This document shows, one piece after another, positions 53,804 through 62,631 of a stretch of DNA of 64,000 nucleotides. The stretch's first letter is position 1; each line of letters starts with the position of its first letter. The stretch spans positions 8,707-72,706 of the forward strand of contig CBCTCU010000009.1 of the NCBI GenBank assembly GCA_965145485.1, written 5' to 3'. The notes under the pieces are model-generated. The model made no database searches, was not told where the DNA came from, and saw only the letters and a list, made by a program, of their open reading frames with translations. Made by a program: the position numbers and the translations under genes. The stretch comes from CABQCM01 sp965145485 (GTDB lineage: Bacteria > Bacillota > Clostridia > Oscillospirales > Acutalibacteraceae).

Positions 53804-55468
53804 ATGATTACTGGCAACCAGTTTCGCGACGCCGTGATATCCGGTGCGAATACCATCGCCGCCCATCGCAGGGAGGTGGATGAGCTCAACGTCTTTCCCG
53901 TGCCCGACGGCGATACCGGCACCAATATGTCCATGACCATCGGCAACGCAGCGCGCCAGCTCCCCCGTCTGAAAGACCCGACGCTCGAGCATGCGGCGAG
54001 CGAAACCGCCTCCTGCCTGCTGCGGGGTGCACGCGGCAACTCGGGGGTTATCTTGTCGCTGCTGTTCCGCGGTATTTCCAAAGGCTGCAAGGGGCTGGAG
54101 GAGGCCGACGGTGTTCAGCTTGCTGCTGCGCTTGCAGCGGGTGTGGACGCGGCTTACAAGGCGGTGATGAAGCCGACCGAGGGCACCATTCTCACCGTCG
54201 CGCGCGTTGCGGCGGAAAAGGCCAGGGAAGCCGCCCGCCAAAACAACGACCCTGTCCACATCTGGGCCACGGTGTGCGACGCTGCCAGAGAAGCCCTTGA
54301 CCAAACCCCGGAGCTGCTTCCGGTGCTCAAAAAAGCCGGCGTGGTCGACGCGGGCGGGCGCGGCCTTCTCTTTATCTTAGAGGGGATGCTGTCGGTCTTC
54401 CGCGACGGTGTGATCGTCCAGGATCTAACGGAAGACGCCGCCGGCGCCAAACCGGAGGAACCATCCGACAAGACCGCCGTGCAGGAATTTGAAGGGGAGA
54501 TCACCTTTACATACTGTACCGAGTACATTGTAAAGCGTGACCCATCCATCCAGCGCGACCCGCTGTTGCTGCGCGCCTACCTTGAGAGCATTGGCGACTG
54601 CGTGGTGGTGGTCGACGACGAGAACATCATCAAGGTTCACGTGCATTCGGACAATCCAGGGCTCGCCATTCAGGAAGGGCTCAAATACGGCCAGCTTGTC
54701 AACATGAAAATCGACAATATGCGCGACCAGAATGAGCGCATTAAAGAGGAGCAGTCCACCCCTCCCGCCACGACCGAGGAGGGGGAGGTGCTCACCCCCG
54801 CCGAGCCGGAGAAGCCGTACGGCTTTGTGGCCGTGGCCGCCGGCGAGGGGCTCAAGCAGCTCTTTCTTGAGCTGGGAGCCGACCGGATGGTGCAGGGCGG
54901 GCAGACCATGAACCCAAGCACCGACGATATCCTCCGGGCGATCGAGGCCACCCCTGCTGAAACCGTCTTTGTGCTGCCCAACAATAAAAATATCATCATG
55001 GCTGCCGAGCAGGCCGGCCCGCTCGCCACCCGCAAGGTATACGTGCTCCCCACCCGCACGATCCCCATGGGGATTTCGGCCATTCTGGCCTTTGACGAGT
55101 CGGCCGGGGTGGAGGAAAACCTGCTCGCCATGACCAAGGCGGCCGACAATGTCGGCACCGGCCAGATCACCTATGCCGCCCGCGATTCAGAATACGACGG
55201 GCACAAAATCAAGCAGGGGGAAATCATGGCGCTGCAAAACGGCAAGGTGGCCTTTATTGAGCAGGATATGGTGCGCGCCGTGACCCGCCTGTGCAGAGCT
55301 CTGCACCACAAAAACAGTTCCATGATCACCATCTTTTACGGGCAGGACGTCACCGAGGAACTGGCCGAGCAGGCCCGCGCCGCGGTCGAGCAGAAAATGC
55401 CCGGCATGGAAATCGCCGTGGTCAACGGCGGCCAACCGGTTTATTATTTCATCCTGTCGGTGGAGTAA
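53804..55468 (+). CDS. fakA: fatty acid kinase subunit FakA (DAK2/DegV-like, YloV)
   Basis: FakA phosphorylates fatty acids presented by a FakB carrier, for phospholipid synthesis. The 554-residue product has the DAK2 kinase domain with LNVFPVPDGDTGTNMSMT (about 28-45) and LRGARGNSGVILSLLFRG (about 77-94), a middle FakA domain, and a C-terminal Cys/His-poor FakA_C domain beginning GFVAVAAGEGLKQLF. Start 53804 is preferred because GGTGAG lies five bases before it; ATG 53792 is the alternative, with AAGGAAG and a hairpin in front. No fakB is nearby. recG follows after four bases. Confidence 0.92.
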   Translation: MITGNQFRDAVISGANTIAAHRREVDELNVFPVPDGDTGTNMSMTIGNAARQLPRLKDPTLEHAASETASCLLRGARGNSGVILSLLFRGISKGCKGLEEADGVQLAAALAAGVDAAYKAVMKPTEGTILTVARVAAEKAREAARQNNDPVHIWATVCDAAREALDQTPELLPVLKKAGVVDAGGRGLLFILEGMLSVFRDGVIVQDLTEDAAGAKPEEPSDKTAVQEFEGEITFTYCTEYIVKRDPSIQRDPLLLRAYLESIGDCVVVVDDENIIKVHVHSDNPGLAIQEGLKYGQLVNMKIDNMRDQNERIKEEQSTPPATTEEGEVLTPAEPEKPYGFVAVAAGEGLKQLFLELGADRMVQGGQTMNPSTDDILRAIEATPAETVFVLPNNKNIIMAAEQAGPLATRKVYVLPTRTIPMGISAILAFDESAGVEENLLAMTKAADNVGTGQITYAARDSEYDGHKIKQGEIMALQNGKVAFIEQDMVRAVTRLCRALHHKNSSMITIFYGQDVTEELAEQARAAVEQKMPGMEIAVVNGGQPVYYFILSVE

Positions 55469-55472
55469 TCGT

Positions 55473-57518
55473 ATGGATTCCCTATGGAACGCACCCATAA
55501 CAAGCCTGAGAGGCGTCGGCCCAAAACGCGCCCAGCTTTTCGCGAAGCTGGGCGCGTCGAGCGTCGGCGCCCTTTTGCGTCTGTATCCCCGCGCCTACGA
55601 GGATTGGAGCGTCGTGACGCCCCTCGCGCAAACCGTGCTGGGGGAAACGGCCTGCGTCAGGGCGACGGTTTTAAGGCCGGTGAAGGAGCATTTTGTGCGC
55701 AAAGGCATGGTGCTTTACAAGACCCAGGCGGCCGACGGCATGACCCGTTTGGATTTGACCTTTTTCAACAACCGATTTGTTGCAGACGCCCTCCAAGCGG
55801 GGAAGGAATATCTTTTTTATGGCAAGGTGGAGGGAAACCTTGTCGGCCGCTCCATGACTTCCCCAGCCTTTGCTTCGGGGGACGCCCCCGCCGGGCTTCG
55901 CCCCATTTACCGCCAGACCGAGGGCCTGCCCTCCCGCGTGGTGGCCGCCGCGGTACGTCAGGCGCTCGACGCCTGCGCGCCTGCGCTGGAAAACGATCCG
56001 CTGCCGGCCGCGCTGCTGCATCGGTACGGCCTATGCCCTCTGAGCGAGGCGATCGGGCAGATTCACTTTCCCGCCGACCATACCGCGCTGGCGGCTGCCC
56101 GCCGGCGGCTGGTGTTTGAGGAGCTGCTGACCCTCCAACTCGGCCTGCTCCGCCTCAAAGGCCGGGAAAAGGAAGGCTGTGCCCCACAGATGACGGAGGA
56201 TTACACGCAGGAGTTCTTTCGCCTGCTCCCCTTTCGCCCCACCGGCGCGCAGGAGCGGGCCGCGTCGCAATGTGCCGCCGACATGAAACGGGCCGTTCCC
56301 ATGAGCCGCCTGCTGCAGGGGGACGTCGGCTCGGGCAAGACTGCCGTAGCGGCGGCCGTGCTGTATACTGCGATCAAAAACGGGTGGCAATGCGCCCTGA
56401 TGGCCCCCACCGAAATCCTGGCCGAGCAGCACGAGCGTTCTCTTTCCTCCTTTTTTAAAGGAACCGGCCTGCGTACCGCGCTGCTTACCGGTTCGGTCAA
56501 GCCAAGCCGCCGGAGGGAGATATTGCAGGGGCTGGAGCAGGGGGATATCGACCTTGCCGTCGGCACCCACGCACTGCTGGGCGAGGGGGTCGTCTTTCGC
56601 CGGCTCGGGCTGGTCATTACCGACGAGCAGCACCGGTTTGGCGTGGCCCAGCGCGCTGCGCTGGCCAAAAAGGGGCACGCGCCGCATCTTCTGGTCATGT
56701 CGGCCACTCCCATTCCCCGCACCCTGGCCCTGATGATATACGGCGACCTGGATTTGTCGGTGCTCGACGAGCTGCCGCCCGGCCGTCAGAGCATCGCCAC
56801 CTACGCCGTGGGCACGGCGTTGCGCCCGCGCATCTACCGCTTCCTGCAAAAGCACCTCGATCAGGGGCTGCAGGCCTACATCGTCTGTCCCCTGGTGGAG
56901 GAGGGGGATTCCCCCATGGCCTCCGCAGAGGAATACGCCCGCCGCCTGAGCGAGCGGGAATTTGCCGGCTACCGGGTCGGGCTGCTGCACGGACGGATGA
57001 AGGGAAGCGAAAAAGAGGCGGTCATGCGCGACTTTCAGCAAAACCGGATTCAGCTTCTCATTTCCACGACGGTGGTCGAGGTGGGGGTCGACGTCCCCAA
57101 CGCCGTGGTCATGGTCATCGAGAATGCCGAACGCTTCGGCCTGTCGCAGCTGCACCAGCTACGCGGGCGGGTGGGCAGAGGGAAGCATGCGTCGACCTGC
57201 ATCCTGGTTTCCGACGCGCAAAACGAAGATGCGCTGCGCAGGCTGCGGGTGATGTGCGAGACCTGCGACGGCTTCCGCATCGCCGACGAAGATCTCAAGC
57301 TGCGAGGCCCCGGCGACTTTTTCGGCGCCCGCCAGCACGGGCTGCCCGAGCTGCGCATCGCCGACATGCTCACCGATACGGCGGTGCTGCGCGAAACCAA
57401 CCTTGCCGCAAGGGAATTGCTCGAGCGCGACCCCAAGCTGGAGGCGCCCGAACACCGCGGCTTGTCCGAGTTGGTCGAGGAGCTTTTCTCCACCATTGGT
57501 CAGGAAGGGCTCAACTAA
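55473..57518 (+). CDS. recG: ATP-dependent DNA helicase RecG
   Basis: RecG remodels stalled replication forks and recombination intermediates. The 681-residue product is full length: an N-terminal wedge/OB region (TSLRGVGPKRAQLFAKLG, then ETACVRATVLRPVKEHF), a helicase domain with Walker A LLQGDVGSGKTAVA (about 283), DEQH box LVITDEQHRFGVAQRAAL (about 385), motif III VMSATPIPRTLALMIYGDLD, and the C-terminal helicase with STTVVEVGVDVPNAVVMVIE and QLRGRVGRGKHAS. Ends with a TRG-type region. It lies four bases after fakA, with a terminator just after it. Confidence 0.96.
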   Translation: MDSLWNAPITSLRGVGPKRAQLFAKLGASSVGALLRLYPRAYEDWSVVTPLAQTVLGETACVRATVLRPVKEHFVRKGMVLYKTQAADGMTRLDLTFFNNRFVADALQAGKEYLFYGKVEGNLVGRSMTSPAFASGDAPAGLRPIYRQTEGLPSRVVAAAVRQALDACAPALENDPLPAALLHRYGLCPLSEAIGQIHFPADHTALAAARRRLVFEELLTLQLGLLRLKGREKEGCAPQMTEDYTQEFFRLLPFRPTGAQERAASQCAADMKRAVPMSRLLQGDVGSGKTAVAAAVLYTAIKNGWQCALMAPTEILAEQHERSLSSFFKGTGLRTALLTGSVKPSRRREILQGLEQGDIDLAVGTHALLGEGVVFRRLGLVITDEQHRFGVAQRAALAKKGHAPHLLVMSATPIPRTLALMIYGDLDLSVLDELPPGRQSIATYAVGTALRPRIYRFLQKHLDQGLQAYIVCPLVEEGDSPMASAEEYARRLSEREFAGYRVGLLHGRMKGSEKEAVMRDFQQNRIQLLISTTVVEVGVDVPNAVVMVIENAERFGLSQLHQLRGRVGRGKHASTCILVSDAQNEDALRRLRVMCETCDGFRIADEDLKLRGPGDFFGARQHGLPELRIADMLTDTAVLRETNLAARELLERDPKLEAPEHRGLSELVEELFSTIGQEGLN

Positions 57519-57520
57519 AC

Positions 57521-57555
57521 TACCGCCTATGGGAGTTCCCGTGGGCGGTATTTTC
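57521..57555 (+). terminator. terminator of the asp23-fakA-recG unit
   Basis: TACCGCC (57521-57527) pairs with GGCGGTA (57544-57550), with an inner GGGA/TCCC helix, followed by TTTTCG. Confidence 0.85.
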
Positions 57556-57747
57556 GTGGGTAGGACGATGATCCACGCCAAAAGGTCAGCCCATCGCTAT
57601 CGGACTGTCATCAAAATTATTCAACGATTTTAAATATGCTGGTAAAAAAGTCTCGATTTTGCCGTCTCTAGGCGTCTGTCGGTGGTTTTCTGTACAGGAT
57701 ATCTAAAAAACTGCGTTAAGTTCGGCAAAAGCGACAAATTCTTTTGC

Positions 57748-57776
57748 TTGCAATGTGGTCAGTATATGTTTATACT
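57748..57776 (+). promoter_or_regulatory. promoter with palindrome at -10, first oxidoreductase gene
   Basis: TTGCAA (57748-57753), 17-base spacer, TATACT (57771-57776). AGTATA-TGTT-TATACT (57761-57776) is an exact inverted repeat that includes the -10 box, suggesting an operator. Confidence 0.75.
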
Positions 57777-57839
57777 ACAGATAAGGCGTGGTATCTTTTG
57801 GATACCTCCATTCATCGATGATAAGGAGAGTGCAAACGA

Positions 57840-58922
57840 ATGAGTAAAATAAGAGCCGGTATTGTCGGCTGCGGCGGCATTGCCAACGGCAAGCATCTGC
57901 CTTCCATCAAAGCGACCGGCGAGGTTGACCTGGTGGCTTTTTGCGATATTGTGCGCGAACGCGCCGAGGCGGCCTGCCTGACTTACGGGGCTGAGGGCGC
58001 CAAGGTGTATGAGGATTATAAAGAGCTGTTGAAGGACGATTCCATCGAGGCGGTCTACGTCTGTACCCCCAACCGCTCTCACAGCTTCATCTCCATCGAC
58101 GCCCTCAACGCGGGCAAGCACGTCATGTGTGAAAAGCCCATGGCCAAAACATACGCCGAGGCGGTCGAGATGGTCGAGGCCGCCAAACGAAACAACCGTG
58201 TACTGACCATCGGCTACCAAAACCGGCGCAGCGCGGCCTCGATGTACATCAAACAGGCCGCCGACGCAGGCGACCTGGGGGAGATCTACTACGCCAAGGC
58301 CCATGCGGTGCGCCGCCGTGCGGTACCGACCTGGGGCGTGTTTCTCAACGAATATGAGCAGGGCGGCGGCCCGCTGATCGATATCGGTACCCATGCGCTC
58401 GACCTGACGCTGTGGTGCATGAACAATTATAAGCCCCGCATGGTCGTCGGCACCTCTTTCCGCAAGCTGGCCGACCAGACCAACACCGGCAACGCCTGGG
58501 GCGATTGGGATCCCAAGGAATTTACCGTGGAGGATTCCTGCTTTGGCTTCATTGTGATGGAGGATGGCGCCACCATCTCCCTCGAGAGCAGCTGGGCGCT
58601 CAATACCCTGGATGTGATCGAGGCCTCCACCACCCTGTGCGGCACCGAGGGCGGCGCCGACATGCGCGACGGCGTGCGCATCAACGGGGTCAAGCACGGC
58701 AAGCAGTATATCTTAAAGCCCGACCTGTCGGCAGGCGGCGTGGCCTTTTTTGAAGGCTCGAGCGGCAAGCCGGAGGAAATCGAAGCCAAAATGTTCCTCG
58801 ACGCCATCCGAAAGGGCACCGAGCCCTCTACCCTGCCCGAGCAGGCGGCTGTGGTAACCCGCATCCTGGAGGCGATTTACGAGTCGGCCAAAACCGGCAA
58901 GCCGGTCTATTTTAACGACTGA
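57840..58922 (+). CDS. Gfo/Idh/MocA-family oxidoreductase
   Basis: A 360-residue NAD(P)-dependent sugar or inositol dehydrogenase. The dinucleotide-binding motif GIVGCGGIANGKHLPS is at the N terminus, with VCEKPMAKTYAEA-type sequence HVMCEKPMAKTY at about 97 (the catalytic Lys of the EKP motif) and GGGPLIDIGTHALDLTLWCM (about 178) carrying the conserved Asp and His. Oxidises a ring hydroxyl to a ketone in a substrate that is not identifiable. It opens a cluster of three TIM-barrel enzymes and a second family member. Confidence 0.92.
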   Translation: MSKIRAGIVGCGGIANGKHLPSIKATGEVDLVAFCDIVRERAEAACLTYGAEGAKVYEDYKELLKDDSIEAVYVCTPNRSHSFISIDALNAGKHVMCEKPMAKTYAEAVEMVEAAKRNNRVLTIGYQNRRSAASMYIKQAADAGDLGEIYYAKAHAVRRRAVPTWGVFLNEYEQGGGPLIDIGTHALDLTLWCMNNYKPRMVVGTSFRKLADQTNTGNAWGDWDPKEFTVEDSCFGFIVMEDGATISLESSWALNTLDVIEASTTLCGTEGGADMRDGVRINGVKHGKQYILKPDLSAGGVAFFEGSSGKPEEIEAKMFLDAIRKGTEPSTLPEQAAVVTRILEAIYESAKTGKPVYFND

Positions 58923-59361
58923 TCCATCTTCTGTTCCAGCGGTGCGCAGACGAAAATGCGTCCGCCCGATCACAAAGAGTACAAAGCGGCCATCTCGCCA
59001 TACCATCCGGCGGGATGGCGTGGCTTTTTCGCCTGGCCCCTCCCCCGGCCTGGGCGACAAGGGAAAACCTCCCGCCCTGTGCGCTGGGAAATGGGGGACG
59101 GCGTGTTTGGCCATATGTCTGTATAGCGGCGGCCGCTGCGCCGAATGATCCAAGCCGCCAAAGAAAGCCGGTTGGTTATTTTGAAACCGCTATGCACACC
59201 GCCGGTATGCTTTTCGCGCAGCTTGGCCGTGGTTGCCCTGCGTAGATCTCGCGCCCCCGGCACGGCGGCGGATTCTCGACAAAACCGGGCTATCCGGGAT
59301 GCAGCCGACGATGCGCCGGCAGCCGTACCGGTCATGCCCCAATCAGAAAGGACGAAACACC
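58923..59361. other. intergenic region, oxidoreductase to isomerase
   Basis: No gene recognised. Frames here overlap only by chance. GAAAGGA at the right edge is the next gene's ribosome binding site. Confidence 0.4.
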
Positions 59362-60147
59362 ATGAAATTAGGCTTAATTACCGCCCCCTGTGCATCTGGC
59401 ATTGAAAGGGTGGCGAATTTTGGGCTCGGTTCCGCCGAGTTCGACATCAACATCGGCTCGGACATCGACGCCTTTGAGGCCGAGCTGCCCGCAATCGAAA
59501 AGGAAATGGCGCGCACCGGCGTCTCGGTCGACTCCATCGGCCGCTGGGGCCCCGACCGCGTCACCATCGAAGGTCCCATCGAAGAAGAGCTCAAGACCGA
59601 ATACCGGCTCATTGACGCCGCGGCACGCCTGGGCACGCCGGTTTATGTTTCGGGCTGCAATGCGGTGGAAGGGCTCTCTTTTTATCAAAACTGCACCCTG
59701 GCCATTGAATATATGGAAAAGCTGCTCGATTACGCCGCGCCCAAGGGGGTCAAGGTGGCCACCTATAACTGCCACTGGAATTCCTTCCTCGACTGCGACC
59801 CGGCCTGGACGGTCGTGCACGGCCATCTGCGCGAGCTGGGGATCAAGTACGACCCCTCCCACGCCTATTATGGGGGAAGGGACGTCATGGCAGAGATGAA
59901 GCAGTGGGGCGGGCGCTTTTACCACGTCCACCTCAAAGGCTCGCTGAAGGTGGGCGGCGAGCGGGTCGACGATCCCCCCGCCGGGATGGACGACACCGAC
60001 TGGGGCTCCTTTATGGCCATGCTCTACGCCAAGAAATACGACGGCGCGCTGGCCATTGAGCCGCATTCCGAGACCTGGCAGGGCGAAATGGGCGACCGGG
60101 GCATCCGGTATACCATCGATTACTTCCAAAAACGGATATTAAAATAA
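59362..60147 (+). CDS. xylose-isomerase-like TIM-barrel protein 1 of the cluster
   Basis: A 261-residue sugar phosphate isomerase/epimerase-type barrel. Visible sites: KVATYNCHWNSFLDCD (about 133), GIKYDPSHAYYGG (about 161), FYHVHLKGSLKV (about 190) and ALAIEPHSETWQGE (about 232). The last three carry the family's expected Asp, His and Glu metal ligands; at the first position YNCHWN stands where a Glu is usual, so metal binding may differ. GAAAGGA precedes the ATG. Substrate unknown. Confidence 0.85.
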   Translation: MKLGLITAPCASGIERVANFGLGSAEFDINIGSDIDAFEAELPAIEKEMARTGVSVDSIGRWGPDRVTIEGPIEEELKTEYRLIDAAARLGTPVYVSGCNAVEGLSFYQNCTLAIEYMEKLLDYAAPKGVKVATYNCHWNSFLDCDPAWTVVHGHLRELGIKYDPSHAYYGGRDVMAEMKQWGGRFYHVHLKGSLKVGGERVDDPPAGMDDTDWGSFMAMLYAKKYDGALAIEPHSETWQGEMGDRGIRYTIDYFQKRILK

Positions 60148-60255
60148 TCCGGCGGCCCTGATCCACCGAAATTGCGCGGGCCGGGGCCATGTGTGAAAAT
60201 ACCGCGGGCAGGCCGCAGCGGCGGCCCTTCCCGCTGTAGATGAGGAGGCATTTGC

Positions 60256-60990
60256 ATGAAGCTTGGAAAACCGCTTGGCGTTCAGTTATACACCTTTCAT
60301 CAGGAGTACCCGTCCGACTATGTGGGGACCATCGAGCGCATCGCCGCGCTCGGCCTGGAGGGCATCGAGTTTTGCGGCGGCTTTGAGCTGCCGGCCGACG
60401 AGCTCAAGGCCCTTCTCGACCGGCTTGGGCTCAAGCCGGCCGGGTGGCATATTGATCTCAACGCATTTCTCAACGACTATGAGGCCACCGTCGCCTACCA
60501 TAAGACCATTGGCAACCACCTGGTCACCATCCCGGCCTATCCGATGGACAGCGAGGAGGATTTGGAGCGCCTGATCTCCATCGTCAATGAGCTCTCCCCC
60601 CGCTTGCAGGCCGACGGCCTGACGCTGGGCTACCACAACCACACGCATGAGTTCCAGCGCTTTGGCGGCCGCTACGGGCTGGATATCCTGGCCGAGCGCT
60701 GCGCCGATACCTTAAAGCTCGAGCTCGACCTCTACTGGGTACACCAAAGCGGCGTAGACCCGCTGGCTTACTGGCGGCAGCACAAGCAGCAGACCAATCT
60801 GATTCATTTAAAAGACGGCGTCGGAGGGGATCAGTTCACCGCGCTGGGCGCGGGGCTGGTTGACATTCCCGCCCTGGTGAAGGAGGCGGCCGACAGCGCG
60901 GTGGAATGGATGGTGATCGAAAACGACGCGCCCAAGCCCACCGCCTTGGATAATGTGCGCGAAAGCCTGCAATTTTTGCAGACGCTCTAA
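60256..60990 (+). CDS. xylose-isomerase-like TIM-barrel protein 2 of the cluster
   Basis: A 244-residue barrel with GLEGIEFCGGFELPA (about 34), GLTLGYHNHTHEFQRFG (about 118), LKLELDLYWVHQSGVDPL (about 154), NLIHLKDGVGGDQ (about 182) and VEWMVIENDAPKPT (about 215); the His-rich TLGYHNHTHEF sequence and the following Asp, His, Glu positions are the metal site. This form resembles clostridial and Bacteroidetes proteins annotated only as sugar phosphate isomerase/epimerase. AGGAGG lies upstream. Confidence 0.87.
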   Translation: MKLGKPLGVQLYTFHQEYPSDYVGTIERIAALGLEGIEFCGGFELPADELKALLDRLGLKPAGWHIDLNAFLNDYEATVAYHKTIGNHLVTIPAYPMDSEEDLERLISIVNELSPRLQADGLTLGYHNHTHEFQRFGGRYGLDILAERCADTLKLELDLYWVHQSGVDPLAYWRQHKQQTNLIHLKDGVGGDQFTALGAGLVDIPALVKEAADSAVEWMVIENDAPKPTALDNVRESLQFLQTL

Positions 60991-61119
60991 CGCGGCTGCC
61001 TGGCCGACGGGCCGCGTCGAGCTGTCGTATGCCCGCCGCTTGCCGCGCCCATGACGCCGCGGGTGTTCCAACAATACCGCCGGGCTCTTCCGGCTGATGT
61101 GAAAGGATGTTAGCTCCCT

Positions 61120-62091
61120 ATGAAGTTAGGTGTTTTAACCGTGCCCCTCTACTCCATGCCCTTGGCCAAGGCGCTGGATTACATCAAATCCCTTGGGGCG
61201 GAAATGGCCGAAATCGGCTGCGGCGGCTTTCCCGGCAAGGGCCACTGCGACCCGGCCGTTTTGCTGCACGACGACCGCGCTATGGCCGACTTTAAAAAGG
61301 TCATCGACGATTCGGGCATGACCATCTCGGCTTTCTCCTGCCACGGCAATCCGGTGCATCCCGACCGGGCGATCGCCGAGCAGTTCGACCGCGAGCTGCA
61401 CGACGCCGTGCTCATGGCCGAGGCCATGGGCGTCCATCAGATCAATACCTTCTCAGGCTGCCCGGGCGACTGCGCTGAGTCCAAGCGCCCAAACTGGGTG
61501 GTCTGCCCCTGGCCCAACGACTTTTTGGAGATTTTGGAGTATCAATGGAACGAGGTGCTCATCCCCTACTGGAAGCAGTTTGCGGAGTTCGCCTCCCAGC
61601 ACGGGGTCAACAAGATTGCCCTCGAGCTGCACCCCGGCTTTTGCGTATACAACGGCGACAGCCTTCTGCGCCTGCGCGAGGCGGTGGGGGGCAACATCAT
61701 CGGCGCCAATCTTGACCCCAGCCACCTGATCTGGCAGGGGATCGATCCGGTCGCGATGATCAAACGCCTCGGCTGCGACGCCATTCATCATTTCCACGCA
61801 AAAGACACCCGCATCGATCCGAACAACCGTGCGTTCACCGGGGTTCTGGATACCAAGCCGTACGCCGACGAGCTGGGGCGCTCCTGGATTTTCCGCACGG
61901 TGGGCTATGGCAACGACGCGGATTTTTGGAAGGACATTATCTCGGCGCTGCGCATGGTCGGCTATGACTGGGCGATCAGCATCGAGCATGAGGATTCCCT
62001 CATGAGCGGGCCGGAGGGGCTGCGCAAGGCCTGCGCTTTCCTCAAAGATATCATCATTGAAGAGCCTGCGGGCGATATGTTCTGGGTCTGA
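61120..62091 (+). CDS. xylose-isomerase-like TIM-barrel protein 3 of the cluster
   Basis: A 323-residue barrel, longer than its neighbours. Metal ligands are clear: Glu in KIALELHPGFCVYNGD (about 167), Asp in GANLDPSHLIWQG (about 203), His in IHHFHAKDTRIDP (about 225) and Glu in WAISIEHEDSLMSGPEG (about 286). Sequence and length resemble proteins linked to 3-keto-sugar or C-glycoside processing enzymes, but no small partner subunit (DUF6379 type) is present. GAAAGGA lies upstream, about 14 bases from the ATG. Confidence 0.87.
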   Translation: MKLGVLTVPLYSMPLAKALDYIKSLGAEMAEIGCGGFPGKGHCDPAVLLHDDRAMADFKKVIDDSGMTISAFSCHGNPVHPDRAIAEQFDRELHDAVLMAEAMGVHQINTFSGCPGDCAESKRPNWVVCPWPNDFLEILEYQWNEVLIPYWKQFAEFASQHGVNKIALELHPGFCVYNGDSLLRLREAVGGNIIGANLDPSHLIWQGIDPVAMIKRLGCDAIHHFHAKDTRIDPNNRAFTGVLDTKPYADELGRSWIFRTVGYGNDADFWKDIISALRMVGYDWAISIEHEDSLMSGPEGLRKACAFLKDIIIEEPAGDMFWV

Positions 62092-62549
62092 GACATGGGA
62101 CCCCGGCTGGTTCCGGGCCCCCTCCCCAAGTATGGGGAGGGGGGCCCACTTCTAACGCCTGCAAGCGGAAGGCGGGAATCGCCCGGTTGGATGGCTCCCT
62201 GTGCAAAGCGCGCGGACGGAAGGCGGCTTACACGGCGTAAGGCGCGGCAGGCATTTATTGGTAAATCGGCGCGTTTTACTGCCGGATACAATAAGGCCGT
62301 CGACCTGCCCGGAAGCCAGGCCAGCGCTCGGGCTGCGGTTTCGCACGTCGTCTGGGCCGTTAGCCATTGCAACTGCGGTTTGATTTTTGCCACAATACAC
62401 CCGTTTCCAGGCCCAGGCAGCCGGCCTGGGCCTTGTTTGCGTCGGCTGGGCGGCAAAGTGTGACCCCCTGGTTGTAAAACTGTTTTATCGCCCCGGTGCC
62501 TTTCCATCTCCCAGCGCAATAAAGTGCCACAAAAGGGCAACATTGGGAT
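62092..62549. other. intergenic region with hairpins, no supported gene
   Basis: Contains a large hairpin at 62115-62147 (GGGCCCCCTCCCC with GGGGAGGGGG-GCCC) lacking a T-tract and a better terminator at 62409-62438. Confidence 0.45.
62409..62438 (+). terminator. terminator of the TIM-barrel gene cluster
   Basis: AGGCCCAGGC (62409-62418) pairs with GCCTGGGCCT (62424-62433), followed by TGTTTG. It separates the first part of the cluster from the last oxidoreductase gene. Confidence 0.65.
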
Positions 62550-62578
62550 TTGACAATTTCGACAGGGTTTGCTACACT
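62550..62578 (+). promoter_or_regulatory. promoter of the second oxidoreductase gene
   Basis: TTGACA (62550-62555), 17-base spacer, TACACT (62573-62578), 53 bases before the start codon. Confidence 0.82.
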
Positions 62579-62631
62579 AAACCCCAAAGTCAATCTGACA
62601 TTCCACATTACTCCGGAAGGGAAAGAAAAAC

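Noticed and set aside
62115..62147. Large GGGCCCCCTCCCC hairpin as a terminator
   Set aside because: No T-tract follows on the + strand; the hairpin at 62409-62438 is a better candidate.
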